From Saccharothrix algeriensis (GTDB taxonomy: Bacteria > Actinomycetota > Actinomycetes > Mycobacteriales > Pseudonocardiaceae), in contig NZ_JAFBCL010000001.1 of NCBI RefSeq assembly GCF_016907655.1, positions 4,188,001 to 4,252,000 of the forward strand: a DNA stretch of 64,000 nt, in the 5' to 3' direction. A program made the position numbers and the translations under genes. The notes under the pieces are model-generated. The model searched no databases. It was not told where the DNA came from and saw nothing but the letters and a program-made list of their open reading frames with translations. The stretch's first letter is position 1. Each line of letters begins with the position of its first letter. This document shows, one piece after another, positions 53,852 through 62,178 of this stretch.

Positions 53852-53923
53852 TCCACCCCCCTCTGCGCGTCGTCCCCCTTCGTCGCGCCCGTACAACCCC
53901 CAGCCTTGACAGGAGCTTCGAGC

Positions 53924-55213
53924 ATGTCCTGGTCCTTCGAAACCCAGCAGGTCCACTCCGGTGCGGCGCCGGACCCGACGACCGGCGCCCGCGCCACGCC
54001 GATCTACCAGACCACCTCGTACGTCTTCCGCGACACCGCGCACGGCGCGGCGCTGTTCAGCCTCGCGGAGCCGGGCAACATCTACACCCGCATCAACAAC
54101 CCGACCCAGGACGTGCTGGAGCAGCGGGTCGCCGCGCTGGAGGGCGGGGTGGCGGCGGTGGCGTTCGCCTCCGGCCAGGCCGCCGAGACCGCGACCGTGC
54201 TCAACCTCGCGCGCGCGGGCGACCACCTGGTCTCCAGCGCGTCGCTCTACGGCGGCACCTACAACCTGTTCCACTACACGCTGCCCAAGCTCGGCATCGA
54301 GGTGTCCTTCGTGGACGACCCGGACGACCTGGAGGCGTGGCGCGCGGCGGTGCGGCCCAACACCAAGCTGTTCTTCGCCGAGTCGCTGGCCAACCCGCGC
54401 AGCAACGTGCTCGACATCGCGGCGGTGGCCGAGGTCGCGCACGCGGCCGGCGTGCCGCTGGTGGTGGACAACACCCTGCCGACGCCCTACCTGCTCCGGC
54501 CGCTGGAGCACGGCGCGGACATCGTCGTGCACTCGGCCACCAAGTACCTCGGCGGCCACGGCACCGCGATCGCGGGCGTGGTCGTCGACGGCGGCCGGTT
54601 CGAGTTCTCCGACGCCGAGCGGTTCCCCGACTTCACCGAGCCGGACCCGAGCTACCACGGGCTGCGCTACTGGCCCGCGCTGGGCCACGGCGCGTTCGCC
54701 GCGAAGCTGCGGGTGCAGGGCCTGCGCGACACCGGCGCGGCGATCGCCCCGCTGACCAGCTTCCTGATCCTGCAGGGGATCGAGACGCTCTCGCTGCGCG
54801 TCGAGCGGCACGTGGCCAACGCGCAGGCGCTGGCCGAGTGGCTGGAGGCGCGCGACGAGGTGGAGAAGGTGCACTACGCCGGGCTGGCGTCCTCGCCGTG
54901 GAACGAGCTGGCGCGCAAGTACCTGCCGCTGGGCGCGGGCGCGGTGGTGTCGTTCGAGCTGCGGGGCGGCGTGGACGCGGGCAAGGCGTTCGTGGACGGC
55001 GTCGAGCTGTTCAGCCAGCTGGTCAACATCGGCGACGTGCGCAGCCTGATCGTGCACCCGGCGAGCACCACGCACAGCCAGCTCACGCCGGAGCAGCAGG
55101 TGGCGGCCGGCGTGGCGCCCGGCCTGGTTCGGCTGTCGGTGGGCATCGAGGGGGTGGAGGACCTCAAGGCCGACCTGGAGGCCGGGTTCCGGGCCGCCGA
55201 GTCGGCGAGGTGA
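53924..55213 (+). CDS. metY: O-acetylhomoserine sulfhydrylase
   Basis: The 429-aa PLP enzyme makes homocysteine from O-acetylhomoserine and sulfide. Motifs: [32 protein letters not shown], the PLP phosphate-binding [35 protein letters not shown] with the PLP-binding Asp, and [11 protein letters not shown] with the Schiff-base Lys. The [26 protein letters not shown] insertion is typical of MetY rather than MetB. Start ATG 53924 has AGGAG upstream. The next gene metX, overlapping by 4 nt (GTGA), makes its substrate, so the pair is a direct-sulfhydrylation methionine module. Confidence 0.95.
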   Translation: MSWSFETQQVHSGAAPDPTTGARATPIYQTTSYVFRDTAHGAALFSLAEPGNIYTRINNPTQDVLEQRVAALEGGVAAVAFASGQAAETATVLNLARAGDHLVSSASLYGGTYNLFHYTLPKLGIEVSFVDDPDDLEAWRAAVRPNTKLFFAESLANPRSNVLDIAAVAEVAHAAGVPLVVDNTLPTPYLLRPLEHGADIVVHSATKYLGGHGTAIAGVVVDGGRFEFSDAERFPDFTEPDPSYHGLRYWPALGHGAFAAKLRVQGLRDTGAAIAPLTSFLILQGIETLSLRVERHVANAQALAEWLEARDEVEKVHYAGLASSPWNELARKYLPLGAGAVVSFELRGGVDAGKAFVDGVELFSQLVNIGDVRSLIVHPASTTHSQLTPEQQVAAGVAPGLVRLSVGIEGVEDLKADLEAGFRAAESAR

Positions 55214-56319
55214 GCGTCGGGCCCACCGCCGGTGAGACCCCTCCCGCCGCCGGCGGGTGGCGGGAGGGTGACCCGAACGGGCGCCGCCAGTGGTTCCGCG
55301 GCGAGCTGCCCGGCCTGCCGGTGCGGATCGCCTACGAGACCTGGGGCGCGCTGGACCCGCAGCGGTCCAACGCCGTGCTGGTGCTGCACGCGCTGACCGG
55401 CGACAGCCACGTGGTGGGCGAGGCCGGGCCCGGCCACCCCACGCCGGGCTGGTGGGACGGGCTGATCGGGCCGGGCCGGCCGGTGGACACCCGCCGGTGG
55501 TTCGTCGTCGCGCCGAACGTGCTGGGCGGCTGCCAGGGGACCACCGGGCCCTGGGCCGCCGCGCCGGACGGGCGGCCCTGGGGCGCGCGGTTCCCCCGCG
55601 TGTCCGTGCGGGACCAGGTGGCGGCGGAGGCGCTGCTGGCCGACGCGCTGGGCATCGACGCGTGGGCGGCCGTGCTCGGGGGGTCCATGGGCGGGATGCG
55701 GGCTCTGGAGTGGGCCGTTTCCCTACCCGATCGGGTGAAGTCCTTGTTGGTGCTGGCGGCGCCCGCGGCGTCCACCGCCGAGCACATCGCGCTCGCGTCG
55801 GCGCAGCTGCACGCCATCCGGCTGGACCCGGTGCGCGGCATGGGCGTCGCCCGGCGGATCGCCCACCTCAGCTACCGCAGCGCGCCGGAGCTGGAGGCCA
55901 GGTTCGGGCGGGACCGGCAGGCCGACGGCCGGTTCGCCGTGGAGTCCTACCTCGACCACCACGCGGACAAGCTGGTCCGGCGGTTCGACCCGGAGAGCTA
56001 CGCGGTGCTCACCGAGGCCATGAACGGCCACGACGTGGGTGCGGGCCGGGGCGGGGTCCGGGCGGCGCTGGGCCGGGTGACGGCGCGGTCGGTGGTGGCC
56101 GGGATCGACTCCGACCGGCTCTACCCGCTCGCCCAGCAGGCGGAGATCGCCGAGGGGCTCGGCGTCGACCTGCGGGTCGTGTCCTCGCCCTTCGGGCACG
56201 ACGGGTTCCTGATCGAGGTGGAGCAGGTGGGCGCGCTGGTGGCGGAGCTGCTGGCCGGCGACCCCGGGGGCGACCCCGGGAGCGGCGCGGCGGGCTTGCA
56301 GGGCAGCCGCCGGGCGTAG
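55210..56319 (+). CDS. metX: Homoserine O-acetyltransferase
   Basis: The 369-aa alpha/beta-hydrolase transfers acetyl from acetyl-CoA to homoserine. The nucleophile elbow is LGGSMGGMRALEW with the catalytic Ser, the catalytic Asp is in GIDSDRLYP, and the His is in FGHDGFLIE. NVLGGCQGTTGP and YLDHHADKLVRRFD are conserved MetX segments. GTG start overlaps the metY stop. The last 20 residues are Gly/Arg-rich and variable. Confidence 0.95.
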   Translation: MSVGPTAGETPPAAGGWREGDPNGRRQWFRGELPGLPVRIAYETWGALDPQRSNAVLVLHALTGDSHVVGEAGPGHPTPGWWDGLIGPGRPVDTRRWFVVAPNVLGGCQGTTGPWAAAPDGRPWGARFPRVSVRDQVAAEALLADALGIDAWAAVLGGSMGGMRALEWAVSLPDRVKSLLVLAAPAASTAEHIALASAQLHAIRLDPVRGMGVARRIAHLSYRSAPELEARFGRDRQADGRFAVESYLDHHADKLVRRFDPESYAVLTEAMNGHDVGAGRGGVRAALGRVTARSVVAGIDSDRLYPLAQQAEIAEGLGVDLRVVSSPFGHDGFLIEVEQVGALVAELLAGDPGGDPGSGAAGLQGSRRA

Positions 56320-56320
56320 C

Positions 56321-56358
56321 GGGGGCCCGCGGGCGTCGCGTGACGCCCGCGGGCCCCC
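56321..56358. terminator. Bidirectional terminator between metX and chitinase
   Basis: A perfect 17-bp GC stem (56321-56337 with 56342-56358) and GCGT loop lie between the two convergent genes. Confidence 0.8.
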
Positions 56359-56387
56359 GGCCTACCGGGTGGTGGCGCCGGAACGGG

Positions 56388-57953
56388 TCAGAAGCCCGCC
56401 GTGATCCGGGTGAACTCCCAGTCGGCCTGCGGCACGCCGGAGCAGGTGGAGCCCACCTGGCCGTCGCAGCCGCCGCGGTCGCGGTTGACCGCCCAGAACG
56501 AGAACCGGCCCAGGCCGTTGGACTTCGCCCAGTCGCGCAGCTGGGTCCAGGTGGCCGGGGTGGTGACCTCCTTCTGGTCGGACAGGCCGTTCATGCCGGA
56601 GATGCCCGAGTGGTTGAACGCCACCGCGTCGGACCAGCCGAAGACGGACTTGAGCTTGTTCTTCAGCGCCGTCGTCGCGTTGATGGTGTCGGTCTTGATG
56701 TCCGAGCTGCCGAAGTCGAACGGCATCAGCGTGTAGACGTCGATGTTCGAGCCCAGCGCCTGGGACCGCTCGATGAGGCGGTTGCCCCACGAGTTCGGGC
56801 CGGTGCGCGTGGTCGGGATGGTGACGATCGTCTGGATGCCCGGGTTGTTCTGCTTGACGATCTTGAGCGCCTCCAGGATGCGGTCCTGGACCGCGGCGTT
56901 CTCGAACTCGTCGGTGTTCTCGATGTCGATGTCGATCGCCTTCAGGCGGTAGGCGTCGATCACCTTCTGGTACGCACCCGCAAGCGCTTGCGGGGTGGAG
57001 CAGTTCGGGCCGAGCTTGTTGCCGCTCCACCCGCCGAACGACGGGACGATGTCGCCGCCCGCCGCGCGGATCTGGTTGATCGCGTTGGCGTCGATGCCGC
57101 CGGTCAGGGGCCGGTTGCCGTCCCAGGCCGGGTTGCAGCCGCCCTGCGCGAGGACGAACGCCATGGTGAACCACTTGACGCCGGTCGCCTGCATCACCGT
57201 CTGCGGCGCGGGCGGGTTGCCCCAGCCCAGGAACAGGTAGGGCGCGCCCCGGCCGTTGATCGGCTGCGGGCCGTCCTGCGTGGTGGCCGTGACCTGGTTG
57301 GACGGGTCTGAGGTGTTGCGCGCCGCGTCCCGCGCCCGCACGGTGAACTGGTAGGCCGTGGCCGGGTTGAGCCCGGACACGGTCGCGGTCGTCCCCGTGC
57401 TGGTGGCCGCGACGGTGTCGCCGCGGTAGACGTCGTAGCCGCTCACGGCCACGTTGTCGGTCGACGCGTCCCAGGCCAGCGACACCGAGTTGGCGGTGGT
57501 GCCGGTGACCTTCAGGTTGGCCGGGGCCGAGGGCGCGGTCGTGTCGTCGCCGCCACCGCCGCCCTCGCACGGCGCGTCGTTGACGGTGCAGTTGGTCGGC
57601 ACGCCGCCGCCGGTGCCCACGAAGCCGAAGCTGCGGGTGGCGCCGGCGGCCAGGCCACCGTTGTACTCCCGGTTGGTGGCCACGTAGTGGTTGCCCGTGC
57701 GGGTGATCAACGCGTCCCAGTACGAGCCCATGGTCGTGCCCGCGGGCAGGTCGAACTCGACCTTCCACGACGTCAGGGCGCCGGGACCGCCGTTGGTGAT
57801 CGTGTACTTGCCCTCGAAGCCGCTGCCCCAGTCCTGGGCTTTGGCGAACGTCGCGGTGACGCCGGGCGCGGCGGAGGCGGCCGGCCCGAAGAACGCTAGT
57901 GATCCGATGGCCAGCGCGCTCGCGGCCAGCAGCGCGCCCAATCGTGGTTTCAT
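56388..57953 (-). CDS. Secreted GH18 chitinase with CBM2 and fibronectin type III domains
   Basis: The 521-aa protein has a signal peptide (MKPRLGALLAASALAIGSLA, cut near residue 28), a CBM2-type carbohydrate-binding domain (about 30-130: WGSGFEGKYTITNGG, Trp-containing), a Gly/Asp linker, one FnIII domain (about 140-225), and a GH18 catalytic domain (about 235-521). The active-site DxDxE is visible as IDIDIENTDE near residue 339 with Glu as proton donor. Two Cys pairs near the end are likely disulfides. It would digest chitin outside the cell. ATG 57953 has a GAGGAG site, and a DasR operator overlaps the promoter. Confidence 0.95.
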   Translation of the reverse strand: MKPRLGALLAASALAIGSLAFFGPAASAAPGVTATFAKAQDWGSGFEGKYTITNGGPGALTSWKVEFDLPAGTTMGSYWDALITRTGNHYVATNREYNGGLAAGATRSFGFVGTGGGVPTNCTVNDAPCEGGGGGDDTTAPSAPANLKVTGTTANSVSLAWDASTDNVAVSGYDVYRGDTVAATSTGTTATVSGLNPATAYQFTVRARDAARNTSDPSNQVTATTQDGPQPINGRGAPYLFLGWGNPPAPQTVMQATGVKWFTMAFVLAQGGCNPAWDGNRPLTGGIDANAINQIRAAGGDIVPSFGGWSGNKLGPNCSTPQALAGAYQKVIDAYRLKAIDIDIENTDEFENAAVQDRILEALKIVKQNNPGIQTIVTIPTTRTGPNSWGNRLIERSQALGSNIDVYTLMPFDFGSSDIKTDTINATTALKNKLKSVFGWSDAVAFNHSGISGMNGLSDQKEVTTPATWTQLRDWAKSNGLGRFSFWAVNRDRGGCDGQVGSTCSGVPQADWEFTRITAGF

Positions 57954-57999
57954 GGGGACTCCTCGGCGGATTGGCAGGGTTACCGCGCCCACCGGGGAG

Positions 58000-58026
58000 A
58001 CTGGTCTAGACCACAGAGCTTGTCAA
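58000..58026 (-). promoter_or_regulatory. Chitinase promoter with DasR operator (dre)
   Basis: ACTGGTCTAGACCACA at 58000-58015 matches the dre consensus ACTGGTCTAGACCACT at 15 of 16 bases. On the minus strand TTGACA lies at 58021-58026, and the dre occupies the spacer toward the -10, so DasR binding would block RNA polymerase. DasR releases DNA when glucosamine-6-phosphate accumulates, which ties chitinase synthesis to aminosugar supply. Confidence 0.85.
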
Positions 58027-58032
58027 TGGCTC

Positions 58033-58530
58033 CTACTCGTCCAGTGCGGCCTCGATCCAGGGTGCGACCGCCAGGTCGCGCACCTCGCACTCCAGCGCGA
58101 GCTTCACCGTCCAGCGCAGCGCCTGCAGGACCACCGTGGCCAGCTCCTGCGGCCGGCCGTTGGCCAGGGCGATCTCGATCTGCTCGGCCGCCGCCTGCTG
58201 GTCGCCGTGGACCTCGGCCAACAGGGTGCGGATCGCCGTGCGGACGGGCGGGTCCGCGTCGTCGATCGGGACCTCCTGGCCGTCCTCGTCGAACACCTGC
58301 ATCTTGACCGGGGTGGCGCCGCCGGACCCGAGCGCCGAGACCATGTCGCTGCACTCGGAGAACAGCAGCAGCACCAGCTCCCGGATCTCCTCGTTGCCCT
58401 CGGGCGACCCGCTGAGGTAGCCGGTGACCAGGTCGACCGCGACAGCGTCCTCCCCGGCCTTGGCCGCGACCAAGGCGTCACCGGCGACGGCGGTGAGCCG
58501 TGCCCAGCGGTCCGGATCCTGCGGGTGCAT
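58033..58530 (-). CDS. Hypothetical acidic protein (165 aa)
   Basis: The protein begins MHPQDPDRWARLTAVAGDALVAAKAGEDAVAV and is mostly helical, Ala- and Glu-rich, with no recognisable motif, signal or membrane segment. Codon use agrees with a real gene. It lies upstream of the chitinase on the same strand, separated by 79 bp that hold the dre promoter, so it is probably transcribed apart. I do not recognise the family. Confidence 0.6.
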   Translation of the reverse strand: MHPQDPDRWARLTAVAGDALVAAKAGEDAVAVDLVTGYLSGSPEGNEEIRELVLLLFSECSDMVSALGSGGATPVKMQVFDEDGQEVPIDDADPPVRTAIRTLLAEVHGDQQAAAEQIEIALANGRPQELATVVLQALRWTVKLALECEVRDLAVAPWIEAALDE

Positions 58531-59304
58531 TCAGCCATCTTCCATCACGGAGTAGGGGAGCACAGCTCTGCGGTACTGCCTACCGGGTGGCGTTCGGGTG
58601 CCGCAACGGCTTGCCGCGCCGACCGCCGGGGTGCTACCCCGGCGCGGCGCGCCGCCGGGGCCACGTGCCGCACGGCGCCGGCCGCGTGCGGTCGCACGGC
58701 CCGGACGGCCGCCGGCCGCTGCCGCCCGACCCCGTGCCCGGCGGCTGCGGCCCCGTGCCGCTCCCCGCGCCCGGCGCGTGGTGACCGGCCGGCGCGGCCC
58801 GGGGCCGGGGAGCGGGGCCCCGGGCCGGTCGTGGCCGGGCCGCCGCGCAGCGGGCGGGTCGCGGCCGTCGTCGCGTTGATCACCACGGGGTCGTGTACCT
58901 CGTCAGCGCGGCGGGAAACATGGGCCGGTTCCGGCCGGCCGCGGGCCTGCTCCTCCCGCCGCCGGCGGCCGGCCGCGCCGTCGGCGCCCGCGGCCGGGCC
59001 GAGCAGCGCCGCCAGGCCGAGCGGGGCGCCGGGTCCGTGCTGGTGGGGCGGGTCCGCGGCGCGGCGGCCCACCGCAGGTCGCCGGCGGTGGCGCGCCCCG
59101 CCCGGCGCCCGGACCGGCCGGGGCCGGGGCGCGCGAGTTCGCCGGGTCGGGTGACGCGGCGCGGACCGCGTCGTCCACAGAGGACGAAGGTTTCGCGGTC
59201 CGCGCCGAGGAGCGCCGGCGGTTTCCCGCCCGGACGCGCGGCGACCGTCGCCGATGAGTCCGATGTGGACGGTGAGCGGTTCGACGCCGTGGTGGCGCGG
59301 CCGG
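58531..59304. other. Long GC-rich intergenic region without a supported gene
   Basis: About 770 bp. Long frames are open on both strands here but all give Arg/Gly/Pro/Ala-rich translations without domains, a common artefact at this GC content. There are no clear ribosome sites. It could be an eroded gene or simply untranscribed spacer downstream of the fusion gene. Confidence 0.5.
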
Positions 59305-61467
59305 CTACCCGGCCCGCACGCCCCGCTCGACGACGGGCTCCGGCTGCCCGAGCCCACCGGCGCGGCCTCGGTCCTGCCTGGGTATCGCGGCCAGCAGCGC
59401 CACGGCGATCGTCGCGCCGTGCAGGGCGACCATCGCGCCGGTCGGCTCCAGCACCAGCAGCGGCGGCACGCAGGCCAGGGCGGTGAGCAGCCACGGCCGC
59501 CGGCCGTGGCAGGTGCCGGCGCGGGCGGTGTGCAGGAGGTACCAGCCCAGCAGCAGGTGGATGAGGTTCTGCAGCGGGTCGACCTTGAGCACCACCAGCG
59601 TCCCGGCCGCGCCGGCGAAACCCGTCACGACGAACCCGAGCACGCCCAGCACGCCGTAGCCGACGCCCAGCGTGGCGGCCAACCTGGTCCGGTGGGTCTC
59701 CCGCGCGTGGCAGGGCAGCAGGGCGGCGGTGCGCTCGAAGCGGTGGAACAGCAGCAGGACCGGCAGCAGCAGGAGCACCAGGACCGACAGCCAGCGCGGC
59801 CGGGCGACCACCCAGTCGAACGCGGCGGGCGCGTCCAGCAGGCCGAGCAGGCCGATGACGGCGGCCAGCGCGGTCAGGTAACCGAGGTAGACCGTCATCG
59901 GCGCGGAGCGCGCGTAGTCGACGACCCGCCACTGCCGGCGGCCGGCGAGCCACGCCGACACCCGGCCGCGCAGCAGCAGGACGGCGCAGACCTGGCCGAG
60001 GCCGAGCACCAGCAGGCACACCGTGGGCGGGCTGAGGTTGGACCCCGGCTCGCCGGGCACGGCCATCACGGTGCGCGGGTAGCCGCCGAACGCGATCAGC
60101 GCCGCCAGCACCGGCGCGGTGGCGACCGCGAGCGCGGCGGCCACCCGGCGCGGCAGGCGGGCCAGGCCGCCGTCGGCGTAGTGGAAGCCCAGCTGCTGCA
60201 GCAGCAGCGCGCCCAGCACCAGGTTCAGGTAGCCGCCCGTGCGCCAGGCCAGGGCGATGCGCACCGCGTCGACCGCGACCATGGCGGCGAGCAGGGCGAC
60301 CGGCGTGGCCAGGCGGGCCGTGCGGTGCAGCCGGGCCATCAGCGGCGTGGCCGCCACCGCCACCAGGTAGAGGCCGAGGAACCACAGCGGGTGGGCGATC
60401 AGCCGCCCGAAGGTCTCCACGCGCGCCTTGGGGACGTCCAGCAGCTCCAGCGGCAGCGGCAGCACCAGCCAGGCCAGCACGAACGCCAGCACCGGCCGCA
60501 GCAGCCAGCTGATCCGGCTGACCAGGTACCGGCCGTACCCGCCGCCGGCGGCCTCCACCTCCAGCCAGCGGGTCAGGTTCGCGTGGCCGCCCGCGAAGTA
60601 GAACACCGGCGCGGTCTGCAATGCCCAGGTCAGCAGCCACAGCCAGTCCGCGCCCACCCCCGCCCAGTGCAGCACGGTCAGCAGCGACTGCCCGACCACC
60701 ACCAGCCCGAGGCTGGCCAGGCGCAGGAACGCGGCGTACCGGTCCTCCGGCCCGACGGCGGGCGCGGCCGGGTCCGGCGCCTCCTCCCGCCGCCGCGGCA
60801 GCCGCGCGAGGATGAGGAAGACCACGACGGCGCTGCCGAACCCCCAGGCCAGCACCGGTTCGTGGCCGGGCGGCCCCCAGCGCTGCCGCCACGAGTTGAA
60901 CTCCAGGCCGGCCGCGTAGAGCCCGGCGACGGCGTGGCAGCGCGACGCGCTGTCGCGGGGGTTGAGGTCGCACTGCCCGTGCATGTCGGCCGCCAGCCGG
61001 GCGTCCAGCGCCTTGCGCGCCTCCGGCGGCAGCGGCCGGCCCTTGTGCTCGGCGTAGCGCAGCAGGTCGTAGCCCAGGTCGTGCGCCCGGCAGCCGACGC
61101 CGAAGTCCCACTCCGTGTCCCCCGCCGGCCCCGAGCACCCGCCGCGCGGGTCCAGGGCGCGGGCCGTGCCGTCCGGCGCCGTGACCACGACCGGCGAGCG
61201 CCCGGTGACGGCGTTGAAGTCGGCCGGGAACCCGGCCAGCGGCGAACCGCCCGCGGTCGGCCGGGCCATCGCCTCGACCGCCGCCGCGGCGACCGCGACG
61301 TCCCCGGTGAGCGGTCGGTCGTCGGAGGCCCCGGCGGGGCGGGAGGCGACGACCCCGCAGCAGAACACCGCGAGCGTCACCACCAGCAGTCGGAACCAGG
61401 CGGGCAACCGGGTCAACAACCGAACCCCCGGCCACCCGCTGACGCTGTTGACACCGGGCTCGCTCAT
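59305..61467 (-). CDS. Phospholipase A2-like domain fused to a membrane acyltransferase and a DUF4383-like segment
   Basis: The 720-aa protein begins with a signal-anchor (about 20-45). Residues about 50-185 resemble prokaryotic secreted phospholipase A2: several Cys and the His-Asp catalytic pair in DFGVGCRAHDLGYDLLRYAE near residue 125. A span near 205 is followed by about ten membrane segments (225-580) with the look of acyltransferase-3 proteins (PVFYFAGGHANLTRW, AHPLWFLGLYLVAVAATPL, LVLGALLLQQLGFHYADGG). A last four-span part (about 590-690) has VDPLQNLIHLLLGWYLLHTA, as in DUF4383. A lipid-remodelling role, removing an acyl chain outside the membrane and transferring another, is inference. 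ATG start at 61467. Confidence 0.75.
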   Translation of the reverse strand: MSEPGVNSVSGWPGVRLLTRLPAWFRLLVVTLAVFCCGVVASRPAGASDDRPLTGDVAVAAAAVEAMARPTAGGSPLAGFPADFNAVTGRSPVVVTAPDGTARALDPRGGCSGPAGDTEWDFGVGCRAHDLGYDLLRYAEHKGRPLPPEARKALDARLAADMHGQCDLNPRDSASRCHAVAGLYAAGLEFNSWRQRWGPPGHEPVLAWGFGSAVVVFLILARLPRRREEAPDPAAPAVGPEDRYAAFLRLASLGLVVVGQSLLTVLHWAGVGADWLWLLTWALQTAPVFYFAGGHANLTRWLEVEAAGGGYGRYLVSRISWLLRPVLAFVLAWLVLPLPLELLDVPKARVETFGRLIAHPLWFLGLYLVAVAATPLMARLHRTARLATPVALLAAMVAVDAVRIALAWRTGGYLNLVLGALLLQQLGFHYADGGLARLPRRVAAALAVATAPVLAALIAFGGYPRTVMAVPGEPGSNLSPPTVCLLVLGLGQVCAVLLLRGRVSAWLAGRRQWRVVDYARSAPMTVYLGYLTALAAVIGLLGLLDAPAAFDWVVARPRWLSVLVLLLLPVLLLFHRFERTAALLPCHARETHRTRLAATLGVGYGVLGVLGFVVTGFAGAAGTLVVLKVDPLQNLIHLLLGWYLLHTARAGTCHGRRPWLLTALACVPPLLVLEPTGAMVALHGATIAVALLAAIPRQDRGRAGGLGQPEPVVERGVRAG

Positions 61468-61699
61468 CGGCAGCCAAGGTTACGGATCGGCAACGCGCCG
61501 TGCCAACCGGCCTGGCCCCACCGCGGAAGGGGTGCCAACCCCCTTGCCCCGCGGTGCGGCACACTATCCACCTCTTCGGGTGATTTCACGCGGTGCCACC
61601 GATCCCGGCCGGCGAGCTTGGCGGTTTTCACGAGAGCGAGACGAGCCTTACCGCGCTTTGCACGAAGGAGCGCCGCACCCAGTGCCACACCGGTCGCTT

Positions 61700-61830
61700 C
61701 GTGTTCTCCTCCCCGTACGGCCTGGGCGCAGCCCGATCATGCCGAGCAGGGGGTGTCAAGCACGCTCTTCGCTTGACACCCCCTGCTCGGCATGATTGCC
61801 TCCGGCAGGCCGTACGGGGAGGAGAACACG
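61700..61830. repeat. Cloverleaf palindrome A, copy 3
   Basis: Outer arms 61700-61724 and 61806-61830 pair perfectly over 25 bp. Left hairpin GGGC-GCA-GCCC, central stem 61736-61761 with 61771-61796 (26 bp, perfect), loop ACGCTCTTC, right hairpin TGCC-TCC-GGCA. Confidence 0.85.
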
Positions 61831-61997
61831 ACCGCCCTTTCTTTTCCTCCTCCTTGGGGGCCTCTCGGCCGCTCTTCATACTTGTGTCGCGCACTGATCC
61901 GGGTGAGATTAGGTGCTGTACCGATCTAAGCTGAAAAGATTAAAAGAGTCCTCGCCGGACAGGCAGGCCGCCAAGGAGGAGGAAGAGCAAGAGCGGT

Positions 61998-62122
61998 CGT
62001 GTTCTCCCCGCATGACCTGTCAAAGACGACCATGCTTTCTTGGGGGGTGCAAGCGAAAAGCGTGCTTGCACCCCCCAAGAAAGCATGGTAGCCCTCCGGG
62101 CAGGCCATACGGGGAGAACACG
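61998..62122. repeat. Cloverleaf palindrome B, copy 3
   Basis: Outer arms 61998-62019 and 62101-62122; central stem 62029-62054 with 62064-62089 (26 bp, perfect), loop GAAAAGCGT; side hairpins GTC-AAA-GAC and GCCC-TCC-GGGC. Nearly identical to palindrome B of copy 1. Confidence 0.85.
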
Positions 62123-62178
62123 AAGGCACCGGTCTGCACGGGGCGTGCTGAAAACCCAAAAGCCGTGAGTCGTGGGCC

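Larger units (their letters stand above)
61700..62122 (+). mobile_element. Composite palindromic element, copy 3
   Basis: Palindrome A (61700-61830), spacer, palindrome B (61998-62122). The spacer carries the pyrimidine-rich block CTTTTCCTCCTCCTTGGGGG at about 61840-61860 and the complementary purine-rich block GCCGCCAAGGAGGAGGAA at about 61968-61985. The outer flank 61674-61699 (CGCACCCAGTGCCACACCGG followed by TCGCTT) equals, in inverted orientation, the flank 52468-52493 of copy 2. It lies between the 3' end of the TetR gene and the promoter side of the PLA2 fusion gene, both on the minus strand. Confidence 0.75.

Noticed and set aside
53852..53923. SAM riboswitch upstream of metY
   Set aside because: I looked for SAM-I, SAM-II and SAM-IV core words and found none; the leader peptide is a better explanation.
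58545..59357. 270-codon minus-strand frame between the hypothetical gene and the PLA2 fusion
   Set aside because: Arg/Gly/Pro-rich, overlaps the fusion gene end, no ribosome site or domain.
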